This document shows positions 57,027 through 64,000 of a stretch of 64,000 nt of DNA, in pieces. A program made the position numbers and the translations under genes. Under the pieces are notes generated by a model. It did not search any database, was not told where the DNA came from, and saw nothing but the letters and a program-made list of their open reading frames with translations. The DNA comes from an uncultured Pseudomonadales bacterium (GTDB lineage: Bacteria > Pseudomonadota > Gammaproteobacteria > Pseudomonadales > Pseudohongiellaceae), in contig CALSUH010000005.1 in the NCBI GenBank assembly GCA_943789485.1, positions 310,001 through 374,000 of the forward strand. The letters are read 5' to 3'. Each line of letters opens with the position of its first letter. The stretch's first letter is position 1.

Positions 57027-58514
57027 TTAATCTGAATACAGCGTGGCCAATTGTATGGCTTGTCTTTCCAGTAGGAGTGAGTTGTCTGACATAGGGTCGT
57101 TGCTTAAGTAAGTCCTCATTGGCACGTCATCGTCGATGACAGAAAACTCCTCGGCATCGATTCGAGCTGCTGCGCCGGCATGGTCGAAGCAATGCTCACT
57201 GATCAGCAACGAATTGTTTGGTGCTTCGTCGCAAATTTTTCGAGTAGCATCCAGCGTCTTGCCAGTCAGATTGTTCTTTTTTTGTGTAATAGGTGAATAT
57301 AAACCACTGACGATTTGCCCGCTGTGCACGGCGAGTTTAAACTTTGCGGCTAGTTGCTCACCCTCTATATCATTCAGGTCGCCTACCAATTGCAGAAACA
57401 GTTGTCCGGAGCAGATGGCATAAAACGCCTGCTCTTCCTCTAATTCTTCGGAAGCAAAATTAACAACTACCTCACCCTCTGAACAGTAGGTTACTTTTCC
57501 GTTGTACAGTTGCGCGACTTTCCCTGCGAAGAAATAATACTTGTTCAAGAGATTGACCAAAGTAATCTCGCTAAGCGTTGAGGCGAGGTAGTGAAAGTTG
57601 GCCATCTTGATCGATAGAAGAGTCACATCCTGCGTGCCATGATTGGGTGTAAATTGTTCCGGATCGACCTCAGGTTTGCGGTGCCCGAAGTTATTCAGGA
57701 AGGTGTTCTGCGCCAAGAATTCAGCGGTTGCATTGAACTGTCGAATGGCCGTGCTGAGTTCATTCTGATTACCAGGCTCTGGGCAGGCCTCTATCTCACC
57801 CTTTCTAATATTGCTGATTGCAAAGGCGAGAAAGTTTGCAGGAAAGCTAATTAGGTATTGGAAATACGCTGTGGTTAGTGTGCCAGCAACTATTAGGAGT
57901 AGAAACGTTGCAGCCAGAACGAATAGGAAATTATTCACGATGCCAGTTTCGATATAGCTCAGGTCGAGACTAAGACGCACATAGCCTGCGGTTGATCCAG
58001 CAACATTTATCGGCGCTAGGTAGTCTGCTTGAACTTTATTGAACTGTGTCGGCAGGGGAATTATTGTTGCGGGCGTTTCCAATTCACTTTTTGCGGCGGC
58101 GATGATTTCGTTGTCGATATTGACTACCGCTATTTCACCTATAGTTGAATTTCTAGCGAGGTTACCGAGTATGACATTCATGCTGATCATGTCATTTGCT
58201 AGTACTAGTTCGGTGAGCTGTGTTGCGGTTTGCTGTGCTAGTAGATTTCCGAAATTGTCAGCCTGCTGGCGTAAAATATTTTGCGTATTGTAGTTGCTGA
58301 TTAACCAGAACACGCACATCGCGAGCAATAATAGCAGACAAACTGCAGTGGCAAATTTTCGCGAAATCTGAGTATTTTTTTTCGCGGACGCCGGGGCTGT
58401 TTGCTTAGGCGAGCTATTTTGTGGGAGATCTTCTTGCAACGCGACCACTGTGTAGGTGACTCTTGAGGACTCTGATTCACAAGAATAGCAGTACCGGCGG
58501 ACATCCCCAATCAA
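57027..58514 (-). CDS. Membrane signalling protein with degenerate class III cyclase domain
   Basis: This is a protein of up to 495 residues with two membrane helices (FATAVCLLLLLAMCVFWLI and FLFVLAATFLLLIVAGTL) enclosing a periplasmic domain of about 120 residues, as in AhpA/YtjB-type and sensor proteins. A HAMP-like linker leads to a C-terminal region resembling class III adenylate/guanylate cyclases: LLSIKMANFHYLAST, VTYCSEGEVVVNF, AVHSGQIVSGLYS and NNLTGKTLDATRKICD. The two metal-binding Asp positions of active cyclases appear to be Lys and Glu here, so it is probably not catalytic. The start (TTG at 58514) is uncertain; a GTG at 58448 is possible. It lies 19 bases downstream of the degenerate GGDEF-EAL gene and is likely co-transcribed with it. 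Confidence 0.72.
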   Translation of the reverse strand: MIGDVRRYCYSCESESSRVTYTVVALQEDLPQNSSPKQTAPASAKKNTQISRKFATAVCLLLLLAMCVFWLISNYNTQNILRQQADNFGNLLAQQTATQLTELVLANDMISMNVILGNLARNSTIGEIAVVNIDNEIIAAAKSELETPATIIPLPTQFNKVQADYLAPINVAGSTAGYVRLSLDLSYIETGIVNNFLFVLAATFLLLIVAGTLTTAYFQYLISFPANFLAFAISNIRKGEIEACPEPGNQNELSTAIRQFNATAEFLAQNTFLNNFGHRKPEVDPEQFTPNHGTQDVTLLSIKMANFHYLASTLSEITLVNLLNKYYFFAGKVAQLYNGKVTYCSEGEVVVNFASEELEEEQAFYAICSGQLFLQLVGDLNDIEGEQLAAKFKLAVHSGQIVSGLYSPITQKKNNLTGKTLDATRKICDEAPNNSLLISEHCFDHAGAAARIDAEEFSVIDDDVPMRTYLSNDPMSDNSLLLERQAIQLATLYSD

Positions 58515-58533
58515 ATTGTTTAATGAGGCCTAC

Positions 58534-59934
58534 TTAGCAAAAGTCAAAATTCACAGTCTGCGTCTGGATAAATTCAAAGCTCATTGAGGTCGATGTTGGG
58601 TGCAGGCAGTTCCCCTGCATAAAGTCGACATTGGCACGCCATAGCAATGGCAGCATAGGAAGTTGTTCCAGCATAGGGGCGATTACACGTATCCCTTTTT
58701 TGTGTAGCTCTTCTATCAAGGCGCTCAAGAACTTCAGCTTGGCTTGATTTACATCGATCTTTCTCAAGAGGCCAGTATCCAACTTTACGTAGGCTGCTGG
58801 CACGAGGGATAAGTAGCGCAGCGGCTTCGGCGTGCAGCCAAAATTCGATAGAGAGAGTTTACAGCCTAGTTTTTCAATGACCTCGCAGAAGGTTATTAGG
58901 TGGTGCTGTGCGATAAGAGCGTCGGTCTCGCTGATCTGAAAGACGAACTGTGAGGCGAAAGCCCTTCTTCCACTCAGCCTTTCTTCCAACCAGCGCAGGA
59001 AACAGCTGCTGACGAGTGAATTGTGGCTCAGGTTTACCACGAGTCGCCGGTTTGGGATCGCATCTTGAGAGAGCCGCCTTAAGATTTGTTCAATTATGCG
59101 CTGATCAAGCTGTTCGCCTAGCGCATTTTTTGCCGCAGTTTCGAATAGCAAGAGAGTTGGCAGGCTCTGCTCGTGATGTGCGAGTGAACAGCGCACCTCA
59201 TAGTGCTGCAGCGGGTCTTCTGCGAGTCTAACCAATGCTTGGAAATTAAGTTTGAGCTCGGAGTGTTCTAGGGCGGCGTGCAATTGTTTAAGAGCGACAT
59301 CGGGGCTGATCGAAACTAGGTGCGGGGGGAGTTCTCTGCGGTGGTGTGCAAGGCTTAGGTTGTGTCGAGCCCGGGCGAAAACAACGGGCCAGGACGGTAT
59401 ATTCGTTTCGAGTTTGGCGAGGCCAACGCCACACTTGAGTTCGAGCTGCCTTGGCAATGAGGGTGAAACTGCACTGAGTAGTGCTTGCTTGAGCTTGTCC
59501 GTTATCAGCCTTGCGTTGACGCTACAATCGGCAAGCAGAAGCGCCGCAAATTCAAAATTATGGCAACGACAAAGTAGGACCCGTTTCGGCAGGGAAGTCT
59601 TTAACAGCTGTGCGATGTCGGTCAATAGCAGGTCGGCCTCGGATAAGCCAACCCAAGTGCGAATCTCATAGAAATTTTCGAGTTGCAGTAACGCGAGTGT
59701 CGCGGTGAGATTGCTCTCGCGACTCTGCTCCAAACACGCGTCGATCGCGCGGCAGAGATATCTCTGACCGTGCAGGCCTGTCAGAGCATCTTTCTCAAAG
59801 ACCTCTTTTTTATTGACCTTGCGCAGAAGCTTATCTAGCCTGGCGCTAGGGCTGCGAATACTTCCGGGTAATGGCGGGTCGCTAAGCGGGCTCGGCGTCT
59901 GTTGAAGCGGTTCTAGTGAGTCCCGACTGTCCAT
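58534..59934 (-). CDS. Degenerate GGDEF-EAL protein, likely non-catalytic
   Basis: This is a 466-residue cytoplasmic protein with a GGDEF-like domain (DALTGLHGQRYLCRAIDAC) then an EAL-like domain (NFQALVRLAE to DFMQGNCLHP). The GGDEF signature is replaced by HNFEF, and the EAL signature by EVR. The DDFG-type catalytic Asp pair is SNFG, and the AEGVET Glu position reads APMLEQ. Both enzymatic activities are therefore probably lost, while the folds and the QG motif remain, as in c-di-GMP receptor proteins such as FimX or LapD. It lies between epmB, 14 bases upstream, and the cyclase-like membrane protein. A role as receptor or scaffold is inference. Confidence 0.82.
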   Translation of the reverse strand: MDSRDSLEPLQQTPSPLSDPPLPGSIRSPSARLDKLLRKVNKKEVFEKDALTGLHGQRYLCRAIDACLEQSRESNLTATLALLQLENFYEIRTWVGLSEADLLLTDIAQLLKTSLPKRVLLCRCHNFEFAALLLADCSVNARLITDKLKQALLSAVSPSLPRQLELKCGVGLAKLETNIPSWPVVFARARHNLSLAHHRRELPPHLVSISPDVALKQLHAALEHSELKLNFQALVRLAEDPLQHYEVRCSLAHHEQSLPTLLLFETAAKNALGEQLDQRIIEQILRRLSQDAIPNRRLVVNLSHNSLVSSCFLRWLEERLSGRRAFASQFVFQISETDALIAQHHLITFCEVIEKLGCKLSLSNFGCTPKPLRYLSLVPAAYVKLDTGLLRKIDVNQAKLKFLSALIEELHKKGIRVIAPMLEQLPMLPLLWRANVDFMQGNCLHPTSTSMSFEFIQTQTVNFDFC

Positions 59935-59948
59935 CCTTGGCGATGTCC

Positions 59949-60965
59949 TTAAGCTATTCTGGTTTTTCCACGCTCCCCGGGAATCTCTCGCACGAGTCGT
60001 GGAACTAGATACCCTGGCAGTGAGGCGTGTAGGGCCTTGATCAGTTCCGTAGCATGTTGCTCGGTTACGTAGAAATGCTCAGTACCGGCAACCCGGTCGG
60101 GCATGTGTAAGTAATAGGGTAGTACATTGTGTTGAAAAAGCGCTTTATTTAGCTCGATCAATGCATCAACATTGTCGTTAACATCCTTTAAAACAACCGC
60201 TTGATTGAGAAGAATGACGCCAACGTCGCCTAAAATTTCAAATCCACTAGTAACAGCATTATCCAGCTCCGCGCGATGGTTGCAGTGCACAACCATGACG
60301 ACACGTAGCCGCGTTTCATTAAGGCAGCCTACTAGCTCCTTGGTTATCCGCTGTGGGATCACGATGGGCAAACGGGTATGAATCCTGACGGTGGTAAGCG
60401 TCTTGATATTCGCTAATTGCTGGAGTAGCCAGTGAAATTGCTTGTCCGAGATCGCCAGCGGGTCACCGCCACTGAGAATAACCTCCTCGATGCTGCTGTC
60501 AGCAGCTATATAGGCGAAAGCCTCCTCCCACTGCGCTCGACTGGGGGAGTTGGCTCGATAGTCGAAATGGCGCCGGAAACAATAACGGCAATGGATCGCA
60601 CAATGCGGCGCTGCAGTTAACAGTACCCGCCCCTGATACTTGTGCAGGAGACCAGGCAGCGGATTGAATTCCTCCTCATTCAGAGGGTCTGCAACAAACC
60701 CCTCAGTTTGGGACTCCTCGAATGCAGAGGGCCAGATCTGTCGTAGCAACGGGTCATGCCAGTTGCCCTTTTCGATGCGTTCTACGAAGGGTCTGGGCGC
60801 TTTCAAGGGGAATTGAGCGAGTGCCACTAAGCTGTAAGGGCTAGTGTCCGCATCAAGCTCTACTAGGCGCAATAATTCCTGCGGATCTGTTACCAGATCG
60901 GATAGAATCTCTTGCCAGGTTTCAGCTCGGTCTGACTGAATTAGTGATATAGCCTGGTTTGTCAT
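59949..60965 (-). CDS. epmB: EF-P beta-lysylation enzyme (lysine 2,3-aminomutase-like)
   Basis: EpmB is a radical SAM, PLP-dependent aminomutase that makes (R)-beta-lysine for attachment to EF-P. The radical SAM cluster motif CAIHCRYC (CxxxCxxC) lies at about residues 121-128, and the N-terminal TDPQELLRLVELD is typical of the family. Length is 338 residues from the ATG at 60965; an ATG at 61028 would add a hydrophobic tail absent from homologues. It is divergent from efp, 167 bases away, and complements epmA downstream of efp. Confidence 0.94.
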   Translation of the reverse strand: MTNQAISLIQSDRAETWQEILSDLVTDPQELLRLVELDADTSPYSLVALAQFPLKAPRPFVERIEKGNWHDPLLRQIWPSAFEESQTEGFVADPLNEEEFNPLPGLLHKYQGRVLLTAAPHCAIHCRYCFRRHFDYRANSPSRAQWEEAFAYIAADSSIEEVILSGGDPLAISDKQFHWLLQQLANIKTLTTVRIHTRLPIVIPQRITKELVGCLNETRLRVVMVVHCNHRAELDNAVTSGFEILGDVGVILLNQAVVLKDVNDNVDALIELNKALFQHNVLPYYLHMPDRVAGTEHFYVTEQHATELIKALHASLPGYLVPRLVREIPGERGKTRIA

Positions 60966-61132
60966 CTTGTAACCCAAAACAGTGTTTAATTTTATAAAGG
61001 CAATTGCTAGTATCCGTTGCCACATCATAGCAACATAAGGCTGCAGTCTTCGATGTCTAGTTGTTCGTGGCCAAGGTCATTACTGCGAATCGAAATAACG
61101 GGTTTGTACATAAATAGCGTTAAGAGGAAAAA

Positions 61133-61705
61133 ATGGCGACTTACTCCACCAGCGAATTTAAATCGGGGCTTAAGGTCCTTATAGACTCAGAGCCCTGCTC
61201 GATGATCGAAGTTGAAAAGGTCAAACCCGGTAAGGGACAGGCATTCGATCGCGTGAAGCTGCGTAATCTGGTCAATGGCAGAGTCTGGGAGCGTACCTTC
61301 AAATCCGGCGAGTCAGTCGAGGCGGCTGATGTCATGGAATTGGAAATGGAATATCTGTACGAGGATGGGGAGTTTTGGCATTTCATGAAGACTGATGACA
61401 GCTTCGAGCAAATTGCTGCCGACATTAATGCTATTGTTGACGCGAAAATCTGGTTGAAGGAGCAGGATAAGTACACGATGGTCTTGTGGAACGATGCACC
61501 GATCTCGGTTACTGCGCCAAATTTTGTCGAGCTTGAAGTGACCGACACCGACCCTGGCTTGAAGGGTGATACGGCGCAGGGTGGCACTAAGCCGGCGACC
61601 TTAAGTTCAGGCGCTGTAGTGAAGGTTCCCTTGTTCGTTAATATTGGCGATAGGCTTCGGGTCGACACGCGAAACTCCGAATACCAGAATCGCGTCACCA
61701 AATAG
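61133..61705 (+). CDS. efp: Elongation factor P
   Basis: EF-P relieves ribosome stalling at polyproline stretches. The 190-residue protein has the three-domain pattern of EF-P and the modification loop KPGKGQAF, with Lys34 at the position that EpmA lysylates. The C-terminal [16 protein letters not shown] is the family signature. It lies between divergent epmB and downstream epmA, so the whole lysylation pathway is clustered here except the hydroxylase epmC, which is not seen. Confidence 0.97.
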   Translation: MATYSTSEFKSGLKVLIDSEPCSMIEVEKVKPGKGQAFDRVKLRNLVNGRVWERTFKSGESVEAADVMELEMEYLYEDGEFWHFMKTDDSFEQIAADINAIVDAKIWLKEQDKYTMVLWNDAPISVTAPNFVELEVTDTDPGLKGDTAQGGTKPATLSSGAVVKVPLFVNIGDRLRVDTRNSEYQNRVTK

Positions 61706-61760
61706 AATTTCTGTTCTCACTACTGCTTAAGCACTGCGTAGATTTTGGAAGGATGAATTC

Positions 61761-62717
61761 ATGGTTGATTGGAAACCGAGTGCGTCCTTACAAAACCTGC
61801 AGCAGCGCGCCTATGTTCTTGCCAAAATCCGGCGGTTCTTTTCTGAGCGCGCTGTTCTCGAAGTAGAGACTCCTCTATTAGCTAGCTCAACTGTACCCGA
61901 TGTCTACATAGAATCGATTGCTGCCGAGGTAATGGAAGGCAACTCGAGTCGCAAGAATTTTCTGCAAACCTCTCCGGAATTTTTTATGAAGCGACTGCTG
62001 GCTAGTGGCAGCGGCTCAATCTATCAGATCGCTAAAGCCTTTAGGCAGGAAGAAAAAGGCGCAAGACACAACATCGAATTTACCCTGCTCGAATGGTATA
62101 GGCTGTCCTATTCGCTAGATCAATTGATGGCGGAATTGGAAGAGCTAGTCCAAGAGGTGCTCGACTGCGGTCCAATTTCGCGCCTCAGCTATCGAGAAAT
62201 ATTTCGGCAGCATCTGCAAATTGATCCGCACGAAATCTTATTAGAAGAACTGCAGCAGCTAGCAAGCTCTGAAATTGATTTGAGTGGTAGCAACCTAAGC
62301 AAGACAGATTATCTGCAGCTATTGCTGAGCAATAGCATTGAGCCTAAGCTGCCGCCCTTTTGCATTATCTATGATTATCCGTCAGAGCAGGCTGCATTGG
62401 CTACTCTTGCGACTGACGAGCATGGTGTTGTCGTTGCGAAACGCTTCGAATTGTTTGGGCATGGGATGGAACTAGCGAATGGTTATTTCGAGCTTAGTGA
62501 TGCCGCTGAACAGCGCGCACGATTTGAGACGGATAACGCGACAAGAAAGGAGAAAGGACTGCAGGCTCATGATGCAGATGAGAAGCTAATCGCCGCATTA
62601 GAAAGCGGCCTGCCTAGCTGTTCAGGTGTTGCTGTGGGCGTGGATCGATTGCTAATGTTATTAGTTGATGCCAAGCATATCAGCGAAGTAATTAGCTTCG
62701 ACAGCGAGCGCGTCTAA
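61761..62717 (+). CDS. epmA: EF-P lysyltransferase
   Basis: EpmA (PoxA/GenX) is a truncated lysyl-tRNA synthetase-like enzyme, lacking the anticodon domain, that attaches (R)-beta-lysine to Lys34 of EF-P. The 318-residue protein has class II synthetase motif 2 (IAKAFRQEEKGARHNIEFTLLEWY split as FRQEEKGARHN and EFTLLEW) and motif 3 (SGVAVGVDRLLMLL). It follows efp by 55 bases and is likely co-transcribed with it. Confidence 0.95.
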   Translation: MVDWKPSASLQNLQQRAYVLAKIRRFFSERAVLEVETPLLASSTVPDVYIESIAAEVMEGNSSRKNFLQTSPEFFMKRLLASGSGSIYQIAKAFRQEEKGARHNIEFTLLEWYRLSYSLDQLMAELEELVQEVLDCGPISRLSYREIFRQHLQIDPHEILLEELQQLASSEIDLSGSNLSKTDYLQLLLSNSIEPKLPPFCIIYDYPSEQAALATLATDEHGVVVAKRFELFGHGMELANGYFELSDAAEQRARFETDNATRKEKGLQAHDADEKLIAALESGLPSCSGVAVGVDRLLMLLVDAKHISEVISFDSERV

Positions 62718-62738
62718 TCATACACAGGCGCAAAGTCG

Positions 62739-63599
62739 TTATTCAGCGTTCTTCGCTTCTTCTAATAATTTCTCTATATATAATTTTCTAAGCTTTTCGG
62801 TAATTTCCCCAGGTTTTCCGTCTGCTACTTTCTCACCGTTGATACTCACAACAGGCAAAGTAATCGTTGTGGCGCTACTGATAAAGGCTTCATCGGCTTC
62901 TAGTGCCTCCTCAATGGTAAACAGTCTCTGCTCTAGCTCAATACCTTCACGTTCGGCAATTTCGATAAGTGTGCGACGGCGTATGCCAGGAAGAACCAAA
63001 TTTGAAAGAGGCCTAGTGATGATCTTTTTCTCGACGACGATGTAGGCACTGGAAGACACTCCTTCGGTAACGAAGCCATCTTCCACCATCCAGCCTTCGC
63101 TCGCTCCCTTACTGTGCGCATCTTGTTTCGCGAGGCACTGAGCAAGCAGGTTTATTGACTTTATATCGCGTCGCTTCCAGCGGATATCTTCGCTTGTAGT
63201 AACAGCAATGCCAGATTCTGCGAGAGGATTGTTGAGCAAGTTCATCTCGCAGGTGAACGCGACTAGAGATGGGGCCGTATCAACTGGAAAGGCGAAGTCC
63301 CTATCAGCAATGCCTCTTGTGACCTGCGAGTAGACGAAACCCTCTTCCAAATTATTGCGAGAGATGAGTTCCTGCATAATGTCGAGATACTCTCGCTGGG
63401 AACAAGGCCAGGTAATGCTCAACTCCGATAGAGACCTATCGAGGCGTTCCAGGAAATAGTCGCGATCAACTAATTTTCCTGTGACAACTGGCACTACTTC
63501 ATACACGCCATCACCGAAGATAAAGCCACGATCGAATATGGATATTTTCGCAGTCTCTTCCAGGGCATATTCGCCATTCACATATACTATTCTACTCAA
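62739..63599 (-). CDS. dat: D-amino-acid aminotransferase (class IV)
   Basis: This is a 286-residue fold-type IV PLP aminotransferase. The N-terminal YVNGEYALEETAKISIFDRG and FGDGVYEVVPV segments match D-amino-acid transaminases, and the PLP-Lys lies in RRDIKSINLLAQC. The ASEGWMVEDGFVTEGVSSSAYI segment (split across loops) and NLVLPGIRRRTLIE are conserved. It makes or degrades D-alanine/D-glutamate and related D-amino acids; branched-chain aminotransferase or aminodeoxychorismate lyase activities are less likely. It lies 12 bases downstream of the acetyltransferase gene. Confidence 0.87.
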   Translation of the reverse strand: MSRIVYVNGEYALEETAKISIFDRGFIFGDGVYEVVPVVTGKLVDRDYFLERLDRSLSELSITWPCSQREYLDIMQELISRNNLEEGFVYSQVTRGIADRDFAFPVDTAPSLVAFTCEMNLLNNPLAESGIAVTTSEDIRWKRRDIKSINLLAQCLAKQDAHSKGASEGWMVEDGFVTEGVSSSAYIVVEKKIITRPLSNLVLPGIRRRTLIEIAEREGIELEQRLFTIEEALEADEAFISSATTITLPVVSINGEKVADGKPGEITEKLRKLYIEKLLEEAKNAE

Positions 63600-63611
63600 G
63601 CTATCCCCCGT

Positions 63612-64000
63612 CTATTTAAATTGCTGTGCAAAATCGGTCAGCTCGCTGCCATCAAGCCGCTGCACAGTCCAACCATCCATTGGCGCTGCCCCTATCGATC
63701 TATAGAATTGAATCGAAGGCTCATTCCAATCTAGCACCGACCATTCTACTCGGGTGCAGTTGCGCTGTACGGCAAGTTTGGCGATATAAGCTAGCATCAG
63801 CTTTCCATAACCCTTGCCGCGCATTGATGGTTGTACATAGATGTCCTCAAGGTAGATGCCTGGCCTGCCTGTGAAGGTAGAGAAATTGTGAAAGAACAGT
63901 GAGTAGCCTATGGCTTTTCCTTGATACTCTCCAATCGTAACCTCGGCGTAAGCCTTCTCCCCAAATAGTGTTTCTTTGAGTGTTTCGGGGGTGGCGACAA
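63612..64000 (-). CDS. GNAT-family N-acetyltransferase, partial
   Basis: The C-terminal part of a GNAT acetyltransferase is visible; the start lies beyond the right edge of the window. The acetyl-CoA-binding motif A reads RGKGYGKLMLAYIAK, preceded by YLEDIYVQPSMRGKG, and followed by RVEWSVLDWNEPSIQFY, typical of spermidine/spermine-type and related acetyltransferases. The substrate is unknown. It is just upstream of the D-amino-acid aminotransferase on the same strand and may be co-transcribed with it. Confidence 0.85.
   Translation of the reverse strand, partial: VATPETLKETLFGEKAYAEVTIGEYQGKAIGYSLFFHNFSTFTGRPGIYLEDIYVQPSMRGKGYGKLMLAYIAKLAVQRNCTRVEWSVLDWNEPSIQFYRSIGAAPMDGWTVQRLDGSELTDFAQQFK

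Noticed and set aside
61141..61701. Long antisense frame opposite efp
   Set aside because: It mirrors the efp codon pattern exactly and has no homology; a shadow of the real gene.

Overview
The window looks like the chromosome of a Gram-negative gammaproteobacterium, probably marine. Gene orders typical of that class are intact: queG | orn | rsgA-sseA-psd-rpiA, nudF-yqiB-cpdA-yqiA-parE-parC, comM/ubiK next to glnK-amt, and epmB | efp-epmA. The partial 'proteobacterial dedicated sortase' locus (pdsO, pdsR, pdsS) and the fused ArsR-methyltransferase point to marine, Cellvibrionales-like or related lineages. The exact order or genus cannot be fixed from the sequence alone. No rRNA, tRNA, CRISPR array, transposase or integrase gene was found.

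Layout. 0-4.5 kb: end of a surface-polysaccharide cluster, with an SDR epimerase and the full dTDP-L-rhamnose set rfbA-rfbC-rfbD-rfbB. 4.7-7.4 kb: a secreted matrixin-like zinc protease and two tandem cytochromes c5. 7.5-11.4 kb: comM, ubiK, and glnK-amt under a sigma-54 promoter with two upstream NtrC-like sites. 11.6-17.0 kb (minus strand): an S-adenosylmethionine cycle operon (ArsR-methyltransferase, metK, ahcY, metF) ending with rsmE, with a perfect inverted repeat upstream. 17.3-23.7 kb: tkt-epd-pgk-fba plus a broken alpha/beta hydrolase. 23.8-26.6 kb: serA divergent from a D-2-hydroxyglutarate dehydrogenase-like flavoprotein. 26.9-39.3 kb: mostly housekeeping (csp, rpiA, psd, sseA, rsgA, orn, queG, an aminotransferase, tolC, an M14 carboxypeptidase, a DAHP synthase, DUF924, GST). 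39.3-43.3 kb: pdsO | pdsR-pdsS without sortase or LPXTG substrate. 44-51.8 kb: ppiC and the nudF-to-parC block. 51.8-54 kb: an epoxide-hydrolase-like protein and a PhyH dioxygenase. 54-56.7 kb: small genes of unknown function, all on the minus strand, with three attC-like recombination sites, i.e. a cassette array with no integrase gene in view. 57-60 kb: two adjacent signalling proteins with apparently inactive catalytic domains. 60-62.7 kb: EF-P and its two lysylation enzymes. 62.7-64 kb: a D-amino-acid aminotransferase and a partial acetyltransferase.

Four genes (amt, metF, the hydrolase at 22.7 kb and a membrane gene at 54.1 kb) each carry one frameshift, and the first gene has no normal start codon. 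Because amt and metF are expected to be functional, sequence error is a serious alternative to real gene decay.

Most unusual points: the attC cassette array, the sortase-less pds regulatory trio, the paired degenerate signalling proteins, the ArsR-methyltransferase with its candidate operator, and the glnK promoter geometry.
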